This document shows, in pieces, positions 34,760 to 43,150 of a DNA stretch of 64,000 bases. The first letter of the stretch is position 1. Every line of letters starts with the position of its first letter. The notes under the pieces were generated by a model, which had not been told where the DNA came from, searched no databases, and worked only from the letters and a program-made list of their open reading frames with translations. A program made the translations under genes and the position numbers. The DNA is from JADCRZ01 sp031399065 (GTDB lineage Bacteria > Bacteroidota > Bacteroidia > Chitinophagales > Chitinophagaceae), in the NCBI GenBank assembly GCA_031399065.1, contig JANNOM010000007.1, forward strand, positions 89,306 through 153,305, read 5' to 3'.

Positions 34760-35559
34760 TGACCAGTTCAGAAGCGGTTATTATCGCCATCGTTGAAGGC
34801 ATCACCGAGTTTTTGCCCATTTCCTCCACCGCCCACATGGCTATTACTTCCGCTGTTATGGGAATAGGCGACGATGCATTTACCAAATTATTTGAAATAG
34901 TGATCCAGTTAGGGGCTATTCTCTCCGTGGTGGTTTTATACTGGAAAAAATTCTTTGATTTTAAAAACACCTCCTTTTACCTGAAGCTGGTAGTAGCGGT
35001 GATACCGGCACTGGTAATTGGCGCATTGCTAAAGAAACATATCGAGAAGGTACTGGGCAGCCCTATGGTAATAGCCATTATCATGCTGCTGGGTGGCATC
35101 GTTTTACTGTTTGTGGACAAATGGTTCCGGCAGCCGCGTGTGCAGGCGGAGAAAGATATTACGTATAAGCATTCTTTTATCATCGGGGTCTTCCAGACCC
35201 TTTCTATCGTGTTTCCCGGTCTTAGCCGGAGTGCGGCCACTATCATAGGAGGCATGCAGCAAAAGCTTACCCGCAGCCTGGCGGCTGAATTTTCTTTTTT
35301 CCTGGCCGTGCCCACCATGCTGGCAGCCAGCATCAAAAGCCTGTACGATGTGTATAAAGATTCGCCGGAAGTGCTGGGTTCGGGCAATTTAAATATATTA
35401 TTACTCGGTTGTGCCGTGGCTTTTGTGGTGGCATTACTGGCCGTTAAATTCCTGATTGGGTTCCTGCAAAAGAATGGGTTCCGGGTGTTTGGTTATTACC
35501 GGATCGCGGCGGGCGTATTATTGCTGATATTGATTTATAACGGGTATATTCATAAGTGA
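34759..35559 (+). CDS. uppP: Undecaprenyl-diphosphate phosphatase
   Basis: UppP (BacA) removes a phosphate from undecaprenyl diphosphate, recycling the lipid carrier for cell wall synthesis. The 266-residue membrane protein has the two catalytic segments EGITEFLPISSTAHM near the N terminus and PGLSRSAATIIGG in the middle. Length and helix number are typical. Placed after ftsX and DUF3098 in what looks like one operon. Confidence 0.95.
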   Translation: MTSSEAVIIAIVEGITEFLPISSTAHMAITSAVMGIGDDAFTKLFEIVIQLGAILSVVVLYWKKFFDFKNTSFYLKLVVAVIPALVIGALLKKHIEKVLGSPMVIAIIMLLGGIVLLFVDKWFRQPRVQAEKDITYKHSFIIGVFQTLSIVFPGLSRSAATIIGGMQQKLTRSLAAEFSFFLAVPTMLAASIKSLYDVYKDSPEVLGSGNLNILLLGCAVAFVVALLAVKFLIGFLQKNGFRVFGYYRIAAGVLLLILIYNGYIHK

Positions 35560-35618
35560 AAGTGAAAAGAAGATTTACCTGAAACGTTTATTACTACCTG
35601 TACCTTCAACTTATTTGT

Positions 35619-36932
35619 ATGCATACATCCCCGAAAAAAGTGATTAATGCCTGGGCTATGTACGACTGGGCAAACTCGGTTTACAGTCTTGTTATTACTT
35701 CCACCATTTTTCCCGCATATTTTGAAGCGGTAACCGGGGATGGAAACGACGCTACATCGAATGATAGCGTGATGCTGTTCGGGCGACAATTTGTAAATAC
35801 ATCCTTGTATAATTACGCATTGGGTATTGCCTTCCTGGTGGTAGCTTTCCTGTCTCCCATACTTTCTTCTATTGCTGATTATAAAGGCAATAAAAAACAA
35901 TTCCTGTTTTTCTTTTGCACACTGGGAAGTATTGCCTGCGCTGCTCTGTTCTTTTATGACAGTACCAACCTGGCATATGGAATCGGTTGCCTCATTATTG
36001 CCTGTATAGGGTTCTGGGGTAGCCTGGTTTTTTACAATTCTTATTTACCGGAAATTGCTGCGCCGCAAGATAGGGACCGTATAAGCGCGAAAGGTTTTGC
36101 CATGGGTTATACCGGCAGCGTAGTATTACAGATAATATGTTTTGTATTTGTACTTATGCCGGACACATTCGGGATTAGCACAGGAAGGGCCTCGCAGATT
36201 TCGTTTTTACTGGTAGGTATCTGGTGGTGGGGATTCGGGCAACTGGCGCTGGCGAGGCTTCCCAAAGGAACACCTCTTTATGCCGGCTCGCAGGGCAATA
36301 TATTTACAAACGGCTACAAGGAATTAAGTAAAGTATGGAAGCAGTTAAATAATCTGCCTGTTATGAAACGATTCCTGTTCTCCTTTTTCTTTTTCAATAT
36401 GGGTGTGCAAACGATTATGCTGGCCGCCACGCTTTATGGTAAAAGCGAATTGAACATTCCGACTACCAATCTTATTATTGCCATTCTTATTATACAACTG
36501 GTGGCTATACCGGGAGCGTATGCAGTGGCGAAATTATCCGACAAAATTGGCAACTTTAAAGCGCTGATGATAACCGTTTCCATATGGATCCTTAGCTGCA
36601 TCATTGGCTACCTGCTACCGCGGAACGGCGTCTACGAATTTTACGGGCTGGCGGTGCTGGTAGGATTTGTGATGGGCGGCATTCAATCGCTCAGCAGAAG
36701 TACCTATGCCAAGTTGATGCCTGAAACGAAAGACACGACTTCCTTCTTCAGCTTTTATGATGTAACGGAAAAGATCGCTATAGTGATAGGGATGTTCAGC
36801 TTCGGCTATATTAATGAATTATCGGGCTCGCAAAGAAACTCGGTACTAACGCTGGTCATATTTTTTGTAATAGGCTTGTTCGGACTCTATTCCGCCCAGC
36901 GTACCCAGAACAAAAAAGGAATCGCCGTATGA
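35619..36932 (+). CDS. MFS transporter, UMF1 (Atg22-like) family
   Basis: A 437-residue 12-helix transporter with the family start AWAMYDWANSVYSLVITSTIFP and the segment YNSYLPEIA. Relatives of yeast Atg22 export amino acids; in bacteria their substrates are unknown. The last 4 bp overlap the start of the MBL gene (ATGA), so the two are translated together and may share a pathway, for instance export or handling of a small signal. Confidence 0.9.
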   Translation: MHTSPKKVINAWAMYDWANSVYSLVITSTIFPAYFEAVTGDGNDATSNDSVMLFGRQFVNTSLYNYALGIAFLVVAFLSPILSSIADYKGNKKQFLFFFCTLGSIACAALFFYDSTNLAYGIGCLIIACIGFWGSLVFYNSYLPEIAAPQDRDRISAKGFAMGYTGSVVLQIICFVFVLMPDTFGISTGRASQISFLLVGIWWWGFGQLALARLPKGTPLYAGSQGNIFTNGYKELSKVWKQLNNLPVMKRFLFSFFFFNMGVQTIMLAATLYGKSELNIPTTNLIIAILIIQLVAIPGAYAVAKLSDKIGNFKALMITVSIWILSCIIGYLLPRNGVYEFYGLAVLVGFVMGGIQSLSRSTYAKLMPETKDTTSFFSFYDVTEKIAIVIGMFSFGYINELSGSQRNSVLTLVIFFVIGLFGLYSAQRTQNKKGIAV

Positions 36933-37819
36933 AGTTGTACGCTATCAATACCGGCTATTTTAAATTAGACGGGGGTGCCATGTTCGGTGTAGTACCCAAA
37001 AGCATCTGGAACAAACTGAACCCCGCAGATGAAAATAATATGTGTACCTGGGCGATGCGCTGCCTGCTCATCGAAGACGGGGAGCGGCTGATACTGGTAG
37101 ACAATGGCATGGGCGACAAGCAGGACGCCAAGTTTTTCGGGCATTATTACCTGCATGGAGACGATACACTGGACAAATCGCTGGCGACTCATGGTTTTAA
37201 CCGGGATGATATTACAGATGTATTTCTTACGCACCTTCATTTTGATCATTGCGGGGGATCGATTGTAAGAGAAAATGATCTACTGGTTCCCGCATTTAAG
37301 AATGCGGCTTACTGGAGCAACAAGTACCACTGGGAATGGGCGGAAAGTCCTAATGAGCGGGAAAAAGCTTCCTTTCTGAAAGAGAATATATTACCTATCC
37401 GGGAGAGCGGGCAACTGAAATTTGTTACGCATCCTTTAACGCTTGTTGAACACCACGGATGGGTATCTTCACCTCCGGGTAATTTTTATACCACTGCTTT
37501 TACTGAAGCGATTTCTATAAACTTTTTCAGTGGCCATACTAACAGCATGATGTTGCCCCTGATCAAATATAAGGACAGGGAGATCGTATTTATGGCCGAC
37601 CTGTTACCATCCATCGCTCATTTGCCTATGCCCTATGTAATGGCCTACGATACACAGCCACTGGTGACCCTGACGGAAAAAAGATATTTTCTGCAGCAGG
37701 CCCTGGATAAAAACTATATCCTGTTTTTTGAACACGACCCCCTGTATGAATGCTGTACGCTTAAAATGACGGACAAAGGCATCCGCGCAGATAATATATT
37801 TTCTCTGAAAGATATCTGA
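36929..37819 (+). CDS. MBL-fold metallo-hydrolase (lactonase-like)
   Basis: The 296-residue enzyme has the di-metal motif THLHFDHCGG, plus His in FFSGHTNSMM and an Asp in FMADLLPS, matching the AHL-lactonase-like branch of the superfamily. Possible reactions are hydrolysis of lactones or related esters; substrate is not shown. It is coupled to the UMF1 transporter by a 4-bp overlap. Its stop codon lies directly against the end of the convergent DUF3108 gene. Confidence 0.88.
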   Translation: MKLYAINTGYFKLDGGAMFGVVPKSIWNKLNPADENNMCTWAMRCLLIEDGERLILVDNGMGDKQDAKFFGHYYLHGDDTLDKSLATHGFNRDDITDVFLTHLHFDHCGGSIVRENDLLVPAFKNAAYWSNKYHWEWAESPNEREKASFLKENILPIRESGQLKFVTHPLTLVEHHGWVSSPPGNFYTTAFTEAISINFFSGHTNSMMLPLIKYKDREIVFMADLLPSIAHLPMPYVMAYDTQPLVTLTEKRYFLQQALDKNYILFFEHDPLYECCTLKMTDKGIRADNIFSLKDI

Positions 37820-38611
37820 TTACAAACCTACGAGTGAGCTTAGCGGGTACCGGAGGTTACGGTACATCATCATATCCACTTTCACGCTGCCGACACTGAT
37901 GGGACTTTCTACGCGCAGTGGAATATGATTGGCATCGTCGCTTACCCATACCGTCATTTTTTCACCTCCTTCAAAGATGGTTCCCTTTACCAGCAGGGGT
38001 TTAAACTTGATAGCCCGGAACTTACCGTATTTCGTCTTGATAGTTTCTTTACCCAGATAACGTATATAGAGGTTGTATACTTCATTATCAAGGAACATGG
38101 TAAAAGGTATTTTGTCGTCCTTTTTATACTTGCTGTAATTTACATTGCGGGCATAATAGATGGCACTGATTACATCATGCACACAGGCGGGCACTTTAAA
38201 CACTCCTGTGTTAGTAATGGCAGTACGCGTATTGTGATTAAAACTTACGTTCTCGTTTTTTTTGTAACCCCCTTCATCCACCAGCCGGATAAACTTCTGG
38301 GGCAGCAGGGAGAGGGTATCTATATAAGATTCATATTTATCCCTTACACGGAAGAAACTGTCATAAAAGCTATAGGTTTTTCCGTCGCCTACCACATGGT
38401 AAACCGCTTTATTGTTCATTCTTTCCTGCGTAACATTAAAATTAGCTTCACCTGCTGCTATATACACACCCGCGAGCGTGTAAAAAACCTTATAGTTAAG
38501 ATACTCCGTATTCTTAAAAGCCGTATTGCGTATGCTGCAGGGATCGTCTCCGGCATTGAGGCGCAGGGCAATCAGTAAAAGAGTAATTGCGGCGATGGAT
38601 CTTCTCATCAT
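37820..38611 (-). CDS. DUF3108 domain secreted protein
   Basis: A 263-residue protein with an N-terminal signal peptide (MMRRSIAAITLLLIALRLNA) and the beta-rich DUF3108 fold typical of periplasmic proteins (EYLNYKVFYTLAGVYIAAGEA near the start; VWVSDDANHIPLRVES near the end). No catalytic residues are evident. Its start overlaps the preceding membrane protein gene by 4 bp, so they are co-translated. Role unknown, possibly envelope lipid handling. Confidence 0.87.
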   Translation of the reverse strand: MMRRSIAAITLLLIALRLNAGDDPCSIRNTAFKNTEYLNYKVFYTLAGVYIAAGEANFNVTQERMNNKAVYHVVGDGKTYSFYDSFFRVRDKYESYIDTLSLLPQKFIRLVDEGGYKKNENVSFNHNTRTAITNTGVFKVPACVHDVISAIYYARNVNYSKYKKDDKIPFTMFLDNEVYNLYIRYLGKETIKTKYGKFRAIKFKPLLVKGTIFEGGEKMTVWVSDDANHIPLRVESPISVGSVKVDMMMYRNLRYPLSSLVGL

Positions 38612-39609
38612 TTATTATCGAATATTTTTATTCCTGCTATCAATATACTTCCTATCAGCGCCGGAAAAACAAGATTAATACACCATATACCTGCCGAAGC
38701 GGTAATGATACCCAGCTTATTGCTGCTGAACAAACCGAACAGCTCCAGGCTTGCCTGGCCACGTATACCAAGGTCGGCCAAAGCTATAGTGGGTATTACC
38801 GCCATAATTAAAAACAGCACAGAAATTAACCAAAAAGCCTGCCACCCCGTTATCTCCACCTGCATCAACTGCAGCATCAGCACATATTGTATTACAAATA
38901 CCACATAGCGCAAAAAAGAAAGCATCAGAACCTTTAAAAGCAGGGCATTTTCCAACTGGCCTGTAACAGCCAGCTTGCCGGCAGCTTTAGTAAAAAAAGG
39001 AATACTTTCCATCCACCTGAACATTCTCCCCAAACGAAAATACACTAACAATGCGATTAAAGAAACGCCGGTAATAATATATAATACAATCCTAACCCAG
39101 AACAAATATGACTGATTTTTTCCGGCTATTGTTACAGGTTCTTCCACATTTAACAAAAATAAAAGTCCCCCGCACCCGCATATCAGCGTAACGATCAACT
39201 GGCTGAAACTGCCTGCTACCGATAGCGATGCCGCCTGCATACGGTGCCCATCCTGTACATAAAGTATGCGGCCGCCGTATTCTCCTATACGGTTGGGAGT
39301 ATTGAGTGCGAAAGCAAGTCCGGCCAGTATGGCCCCGAATGCCCGGGCAAAAGAGATACTTTCCAGGGGCTTTAGCAGCAGTTGCCATTTTAACGCTTCT
39401 ATGCCCCAGTTGGCTAACATCAAAACGGTTACCGCCCAGAACTTCCAGCTTTGAGAACCATGGATTGCCTTCAGGGTATTTTGTAATGCCTGTTCCAGGT
39501 CGGGCTGATTGCGAACCTGCCGGTAAATAGATAGGGAAAACCACACAAACAGAATAGGCCCGAGAAAATAGTTGAAAAAGAATTTGATATTTTTGTATCG
39601 GCGACGCAT
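38608..39609 (-). CDS. Integral membrane protein of the lysylphosphatidylglycerol synthase TM (UPF0104) family
   Basis: The 333-residue protein has about eight transmembrane helices and the family motif segment LNTPNRIGEYGGRILYV. It lacks the cytosolic lysyl-transferase domain of MprF, so it is a stand-alone flippase-like membrane module. The ATG at 39609 is chosen because a -7 promoter box sits 9 bp upstream (39619-39626) and the longer frame to 39648 would run into ruvC. It is co-translated with the DUF3108 gene. Confidence 0.85.
   Translation of the reverse strand: MRRRYKNIKFFFNYFLGPILFVWFSLSIYRQVRNQPDLEQALQNTLKAIHGSQSWKFWAVTVLMLANWGIEALKWQLLLKPLESISFARAFGAILAGLAFALNTPNRIGEYGGRILYVQDGHRMQAASLSVAGSFSQLIVTLICGCGGLLFLLNVEEPVTIAGKNQSYLFWVRIVLYIITGVSLIALLVYFRLGRMFRWMESIPFFTKAAGKLAVTGQLENALLLKVLMLSFLRYVVFVIQYVLMLQLMQVEITGWQAFWLISVLFLIMAVIPTIALADLGIRGQASLELFGLFSSNKLGIITASAGIWCINLVFPALIGSILIAGIKIFDNK
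39588..39595 (+). promoter_or_regulatory. -7 promoter element for ruvC
   Basis: TATTTTTG matches TAnnTTTG, 40 bases before the TTG start of ruvC. It faces the minus-strand box at 39619-39626, so the two transcripts would overlap at their 5' ends. Confidence 0.5.
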
Positions 39610-39618
39610 TTGCTCGTT

Positions 39619-39626
39619 CAAAAATA
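39619..39626 (-). promoter_or_regulatory. -7 promoter element for the UPF0104 gene
   Basis: TATTTTTG on the minus strand, 9 bases before the ATG at 39609, which supports that start and a very short leader. Confidence 0.5.
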
Positions 39627-39635
39627 ATCTCCTCT

Positions 39636-40202
39636 TTGCAAAAGCCACTAAAAATAATTTTAGGGATAGATCCCGGTACGGTGATAATGGGTTACAGCAT
39701 AATAGCCATCGATGGAGCTAAAATCAACATGCTCGAAATGGATGTACTAAAGATGGGAAGTAAACGGGATCCTTACCAGCGGCTGGAGCTGATACATTCA
39801 AGGGTAAATGAGCTTATAAAAAAGTTCAGGCCACACAGCTTCGCTATTGAAGCTCCTTTCTTCGGAAAAAATGTACAAAGTATGCTCAAGCTCGGAAGAG
39901 CCCAGGGGGTAGCCATCGCTGCGGCCATACAGTCAGGGTTAACCGTTACCGAATATTCTCCCCGCAAAATAAAACAGTCCATTACCGGCAACGGCAACGC
40001 CGATAAACAGCAGGTATGGAAAATGCTATGCCATATCACCTCTATAATAGAAGAACCCCGTTATCTCGACGCTTCCGACGCGTTGGCGGTAGCCATCTGT
40101 CACCACTTTCAAACATCTTCCATACTAAGCTCCGGAACTAAAAAGGTGAAGGACTGGAGCGAGTTCATTAAAAGCAACCCGGGAAGAATAGCGGGTAAAT
40201 AG
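39636..40202 (+). CDS. ruvC: Holliday junction resolvase RuvC
   Basis: RuvC cuts four-way junctions in recombination. The 188-residue protein has the RNase H-fold acidic residues in LGIDPGTVIMGYS, in AIEAPFFGKNVQS and in DASDALAVAICH, matching the family. The start is TTG at 39636, giving the usual N terminus; no ATG fits. The ruvB gene is in the window but unlinked. Confidence 0.94.
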   Translation: MQKPLKIILGIDPGTVIMGYSIIAIDGAKINMLEMDVLKMGSKRDPYQRLELIHSRVNELIKKFRPHSFAIEAPFFGKNVQSMLKLGRAQGVAIAAAIQSGLTVTEYSPRKIKQSITGNGNADKQQVWKMLCHITSIIEEPRYLDASDALAVAICHHFQTSSILSSGTKKVKDWSEFIKSNPGRIAGK

Positions 40203-40268
40203 ACTGCATGACAGAATGATATGCGGTCAGCAGGTTATTTTGTTTTTGGGGTGATTATTCATGCATTA

Positions 40269-40679
40269 TTAAAACTCCCCGTCTGTATTTTTCAGATTCC
40301 TGATTATTTTCTGCCGGGCTTTTTCTAACTGACTGGCCGTTACGCTCACTTTCTTCCTGGTGAAATTGAGGTCGTCTGCGGAGTTGAGCGGAACCAGGTG
40401 AAGGTGAGCATGTGGCACTTCCAGGCCCACTACCGCAATACCACAACGCTGGCAATCGAACGATTTCTCGATAGCGATGGCAATCGGTTTGGCAAATAAA
40501 AGCAGGTTGCCAAGATACTCGTCCGGCACATCGAAAAATTTGTCTACTTCCAGCTTGGGTACCACCAGCACATGCCCTTCTGCCTGTGGCATAATATCCA
40601 AAAACGCGAAGAACTGGTCGTTCTCGGCAATTTTGTAAGAAGGTATTTCCCCCGCGATGATCTTGGAAAAAATGGTCAT
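40269..40679 (-). CDS. HIT family nucleotide hydrolase
   Basis: The 136-residue protein has the histidine triad HAHLHLVP near residue 93 and the family N terminus TIFSKIIAGEIPSYKI. HIT enzymes hydrolyse purine phosphoramidates or dinucleoside polyphosphates. Its start overlaps the greA stop by 4 bp, so it is translated with greA, a pairing often seen in Bacteroidota. Confidence 0.94.
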   Translation of the reverse strand: MTIFSKIIAGEIPSYKIAENDQFFAFLDIMPQAEGHVLVVPKLEVDKFFDVPDEYLGNLLLFAKPIAIAIEKSFDCQRCGIAVVGLEVPHAHLHLVPLNSADDLNFTRKKVSVTASQLEKARQKIIRNLKNTDGEF

Positions 40680-41146
40680 ACCGAAATCTTTTCTATTTTA
40701 AATTTCATTTTGCCGTTCGGTGCATTTACTTCCGCCACTTCTCCGGGGGCTTTACCCATCAACCCCTGACCGATAGGCGACCCTACGGAAATTTTACCGG
40801 ATTTGAGATCGGCTTCGGTTTCACCTACTATCTGATAGGTGAACGATTTTTTGGTGGCTACGTTTGTGATGGTCACTTTTGAGAGTATGCTTACCTTGCT
40901 CACATCTATATCCTTGCTGTCCAATATCCGGGAATTGGCAAGTGCGCCTTCCAGCTGATTGATCTTGGCTTCCAGGATGCCCTGTGCTTCTTTGGCTGCA
41001 TCATATTCGGCGTTCTCGCGCAAATCTCCCTTTTCTCTTGCCTCTGCAATAGCACGCGAAGCGGCGGGGCGTTCTACCGTCTTCATATGATGTACGTCTG
41101 CCTTTAATTGTTCAAAAGCTTGTTTACTAACATAGTTGATACTCAT
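40676..41146 (-). CDS. greA: Transcription elongation factor GreA
   Basis: GreA rescues backtracked RNA polymerase by stimulating transcript cleavage. The 156-residue protein has the N-terminal coiled coil with its acidic tip (REKGDLRENAEYDAAKE; D and E residues that enter the polymerase channel) and the C-terminal FKBP-like domain (SPIGQGLMGKAPGEVAEV). The ATG at 41146 gives the standard length; the frame open to 41266 would cross the terminator-like hairpin. A promoter box and a strong intrinsic terminator lie in tandem just upstream, suggesting control by attenuation. It is coupled to the HIT gene. Confidence 0.96.
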   Translation of the reverse strand: MSINYVSKQAFEQLKADVHHMKTVERPAASRAIAEAREKGDLRENAEYDAAKEAQGILEAKINQLEGALANSRILDSKDIDVSKVSILSKVTITNVATKKSFTYQIVGETEADLKSGKISVGSPIGQGLMGKAPGEVAEVNAPNGKMKFKIEKISV

Positions 41147-41177
41147 AACATATTCATTTAACAAGTCTTCAATAGAT

Positions 41178-41191
41178 AACCCCTTGGGGTT
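41178..41191. other. Short palindrome in the greA leader
   Basis: The perfect 14-base palindrome aaccccttggggtt lies directly after the U-tract of the leader terminator and before the greA start. It could form a small extra hairpin in read-through RNA. Confidence 0.45.
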
Positions 41192-41193
41192 AA

Positions 41194-41234
41194 AGAAAAA
41201 AAATACAACGCCCCGGAACTCCGAAGCGTTGCAT
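41194..41234 (-). terminator. Strong intrinsic terminator in the greA leader
   Basis: On the minus strand a 14-bp stem (41234-41221 paired with 41216-41203; two G-U pairs in the middle, another near the base; AGUU loop) is followed by seven T. It lies downstream of the greA promoter box and 50 bp before the greA start codon, so it would stop greA transcripts as well as those from the upstream dehydrogenase gene. Confidence 0.85.
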
Positions 41235-41240
41235 ACACTG

Positions 41241-41267
41241 CAAATATAAAGATTATTTGAAAACAAA
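41241..41267 (-). promoter_or_regulatory. Promoter for greA
   Basis: TATATTTG on the minus strand (41248-41241) matches TAnnTTTG, and TTTG at 41267-41264 is a possible -33 box with a shortish 15-base spacer. It lies in the gap between the dehydrogenase stop and the leader terminator, so transcription would begin about at the foot of the hairpin. Confidence 0.55.
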
Positions 41268-41295
41268 GCCTGACTCTGTAAATACCTTTATAAGT

Positions 41296-42219
41296 CTATA
41301 AGCGGATTTTGGCAAGCGTTACCTCGGCCATTTTGTAAAATGCCTCGTGACTATAACCCGCTATATGGGGAGTAATAAGTACATTAGGCTGCGTCAGCAA
41401 CCAGTCGAGCTGTTCTTTCTCCCCGGGGTTATACGTTTCCAGTTTTTCGTTTTCCAGTACGTCCAGCCCGGCCCCGGCTACTCGTCCTTCCTTCAGGGCG
41501 TTGATCAGCGCGGCTGTATCGTGCGTTTTACCCCGGGAGGCATTCAGAAAATAAGGCCGCCGACCGAGGGAGTTAAAAAATGTTTCACCGGCCAGATGAA
41601 AGGTTTCTTCCGTAAGGGGTATATGAAGGCTGATGATATCCGAGTAGCGGCACAACTGTTCCAGGTTCGCTTCCCTTACCTGCTCGCCGCCGAAGTCCGT
41701 TTTATATTTGTCGTATGCCAGTACGGTCACCTGAAAAGGAGCCAGCAGCCTGCCGAAAGCCTGGCCGGTGTTGCCATAGCCTATAATGCCCACTGTTTTG
41801 CCCGTTAGTTCCGTACCGCGGTTAGCGTCCCGTATCCAATGGCCCTCTTTTACCTGGGAGGCACTCAGGGCGATCTTATTCAGCAGGTTCAGCACCATGC
41901 CGAGCACGTGCTCGCCTACGGCGTTGCGGTTGCCTTCAGGACTGCTCACACACTGCACGCCCCTGCTCTCTGCATAAGCCACATCGATCAGCTCCATGCC
42001 GCTGCCCAGCCGCCCGATCCATCGCAGGCGGGGAGCTGCGTCCAGCATTTTGCGGTCGATCTTCAGCCGGGTGGTTATAATCAATCCATCGGCTTCCTCT
42101 ATCGTGGCAAACAGCTCTTCATATGTAATCTGCGGGGCATACACTACTTCGTATCCATTCTTCCTTAACTGCTCCGGCAGGTATTCATGCACTTTGGCAG
42201 TGATGATCGCTTTTTTCAT
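41296..42219 (-). CDS. D-isomer-specific 2-hydroxyacid dehydrogenase
   Basis: A 307-residue NAD-dependent dehydrogenase related to phosphoglycerate dehydrogenase. It has the Rossmann motif GIIGYGNTGQAFG, the catalytic Arg in the early domain (IGRLGSGMELID), LNASRGK, and the His in LITPHIAGYS. It has no ACT regulatory domain. Substrate is uncertain: a serine-pathway role is possible but serA has usually other neighbours. It follows rsmA after only 5 bp. Confidence 0.9.
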   Translation of the reverse strand: MKKAIITAKVHEYLPEQLRKNGYEVVYAPQITYEELFATIEEADGLIITTRLKIDRKMLDAAPRLRWIGRLGSGMELIDVAYAESRGVQCVSSPEGNRNAVGEHVLGMVLNLLNKIALSASQVKEGHWIRDANRGTELTGKTVGIIGYGNTGQAFGRLLAPFQVTVLAYDKYKTDFGGEQVREANLEQLCRYSDIISLHIPLTEETFHLAGETFFNSLGRRPYFLNASRGKTHDTAALINALKEGRVAGAGLDVLENEKLETYNPGEKEQLDWLLTQPNVLITPHIAGYSHEAFYKMAEVTLAKIRL

Positions 42220-42224
42220 ATTCC

Positions 42225-42977
42225 TTAATTCATTCTGTGCGTAAGGGCTGCGAAGTCCTGCAGACTTAGCTGTTCCGCCCTTTTATTAAAAATGGTGTCG
42301 GTCAGTACCTCAGGCTGAAATAGCCCTCTTACCCCGTTACGCAGGGTTTTTCGGCGCTGGTTAAAGGCTGTCTTTACCAGCAGGAAGAGTTTTTTCTCCG
42401 ATTTAATATCGAGCTTATTAGAAACAGGGGTAAGCCGTATTACGGCACTTTTAACGGCTGGCGGGGGGTTAAATGCATTTTCATGCACTTCAAACAGATA
42501 TTCCACATCAAAGAAAGCCTGCAGCAATACCGAGGTAACTCCATACACCTTACTGCCTTCTTTGGCTGCTATGCGCTCCGCCACTTCTTTTTGCAGCATA
42601 CCCACCACGCATTCCACTTCGTTCTTCCATTCCAGTATTTTAAACAGTATCTGTGTAGAAACATTATAAGGAAAATTGCCGATCACCGAAAAGCGGCCTT
42701 CAAAAGGCTTCTCTGTGTGTAAAAAATCCTGGTGTATCAATCTTCCCGTTAGTGCAGGATATGTCTGCAACAGGTAATCCACTTTCTCCCGGTCGATCTC
42801 CACCGCTTTAAAATCGATATCCTTCAACGTTATCAGGTATTTGGTTAGGGCCCCTCCTCCTGGTCCCACTTCCAGTAGCTGACGAAGGCCGGGCGTTTGA
42901 ACGGCTGCTACTATCTTCTGTGCAATAGCCATATCTGTCAGGAAATGCTGCCCAAGCGATTTTTTTAGTGTATACAT
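42225..42977 (-). CDS. rsmA: 16S rRNA (adenine1518-N6/adenine1519-N6)-dimethyltransferase
   Basis: RsmA (KsgA) dimethylates two adjacent adenines near the 3' end of 16S rRNA. The 250-residue protein shows KKSLGQHFLTD, SAM motif LEVGPGGGALT, the Glu of VEIDRE, and the catalytic NFPYNVS. The ATG at 42977 is used; a TTG start 9 bases further upstream would lie within the -7 promoter box. The promoter is so near that the mRNA may have no leader. Confidence 0.96.
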   Translation of the reverse strand: MYTLKKSLGQHFLTDMAIAQKIVAAVQTPGLRQLLEVGPGGGALTKYLITLKDIDFKAVEIDREKVDYLLQTYPALTGRLIHQDFLHTEKPFEGRFSVIGNFPYNVSTQILFKILEWKNEVECVVGMLQKEVAERIAAKEGSKVYGVTSVLLQAFFDVEYLFEVHENAFNPPPAVKSAVIRLTPVSNKLDIKSEKKLFLLVKTAFNQRRKTLRNGVRGLFQPEVLTDTIFNKRAEQLSLQDFAALTHRMN

Positions 42978-42983
42978 CTCCTG

Positions 42984-42991
42984 CAAAAATA
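42984..42991 (-). promoter_or_regulatory. -7 promoter element for rsmA, very close to start
   Basis: TATTTTTG on the minus strand ends six bases before the rsmA ATG, so transcription would start within a few bases of it. Spacing is identical to that at 56980-56987. Confidence 0.6.
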
Positions 42992-43150
42992 AGGGTTCGG
43001 TCGTTTTAGGCGGGATTTTATAGAATGGTAAATGGAGTATGTGTTTAGGGCATTGTCCGGTCGCTTATTTGCCGATTCAGTTCTTTAGTAGTTATTACGG
43101 CAATCCGCTTATCGCAAGTTATTCGTAGTTTTACCTAAATAAATTAAAAG

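Noticed and set aside
37925..38578. A 217-codon plus-strand frame opposite the DUF3108 gene
   Set aside because: The minus-strand protein has a signal peptide, family fit and coupling with its neighbour. The plus-strand frame has none of these.
42978..42986. TTG start for rsmA three codons upstream
   Set aside because: It would lie in the -7 promoter box, and the ATG at 42977 gives the normal family N terminus.
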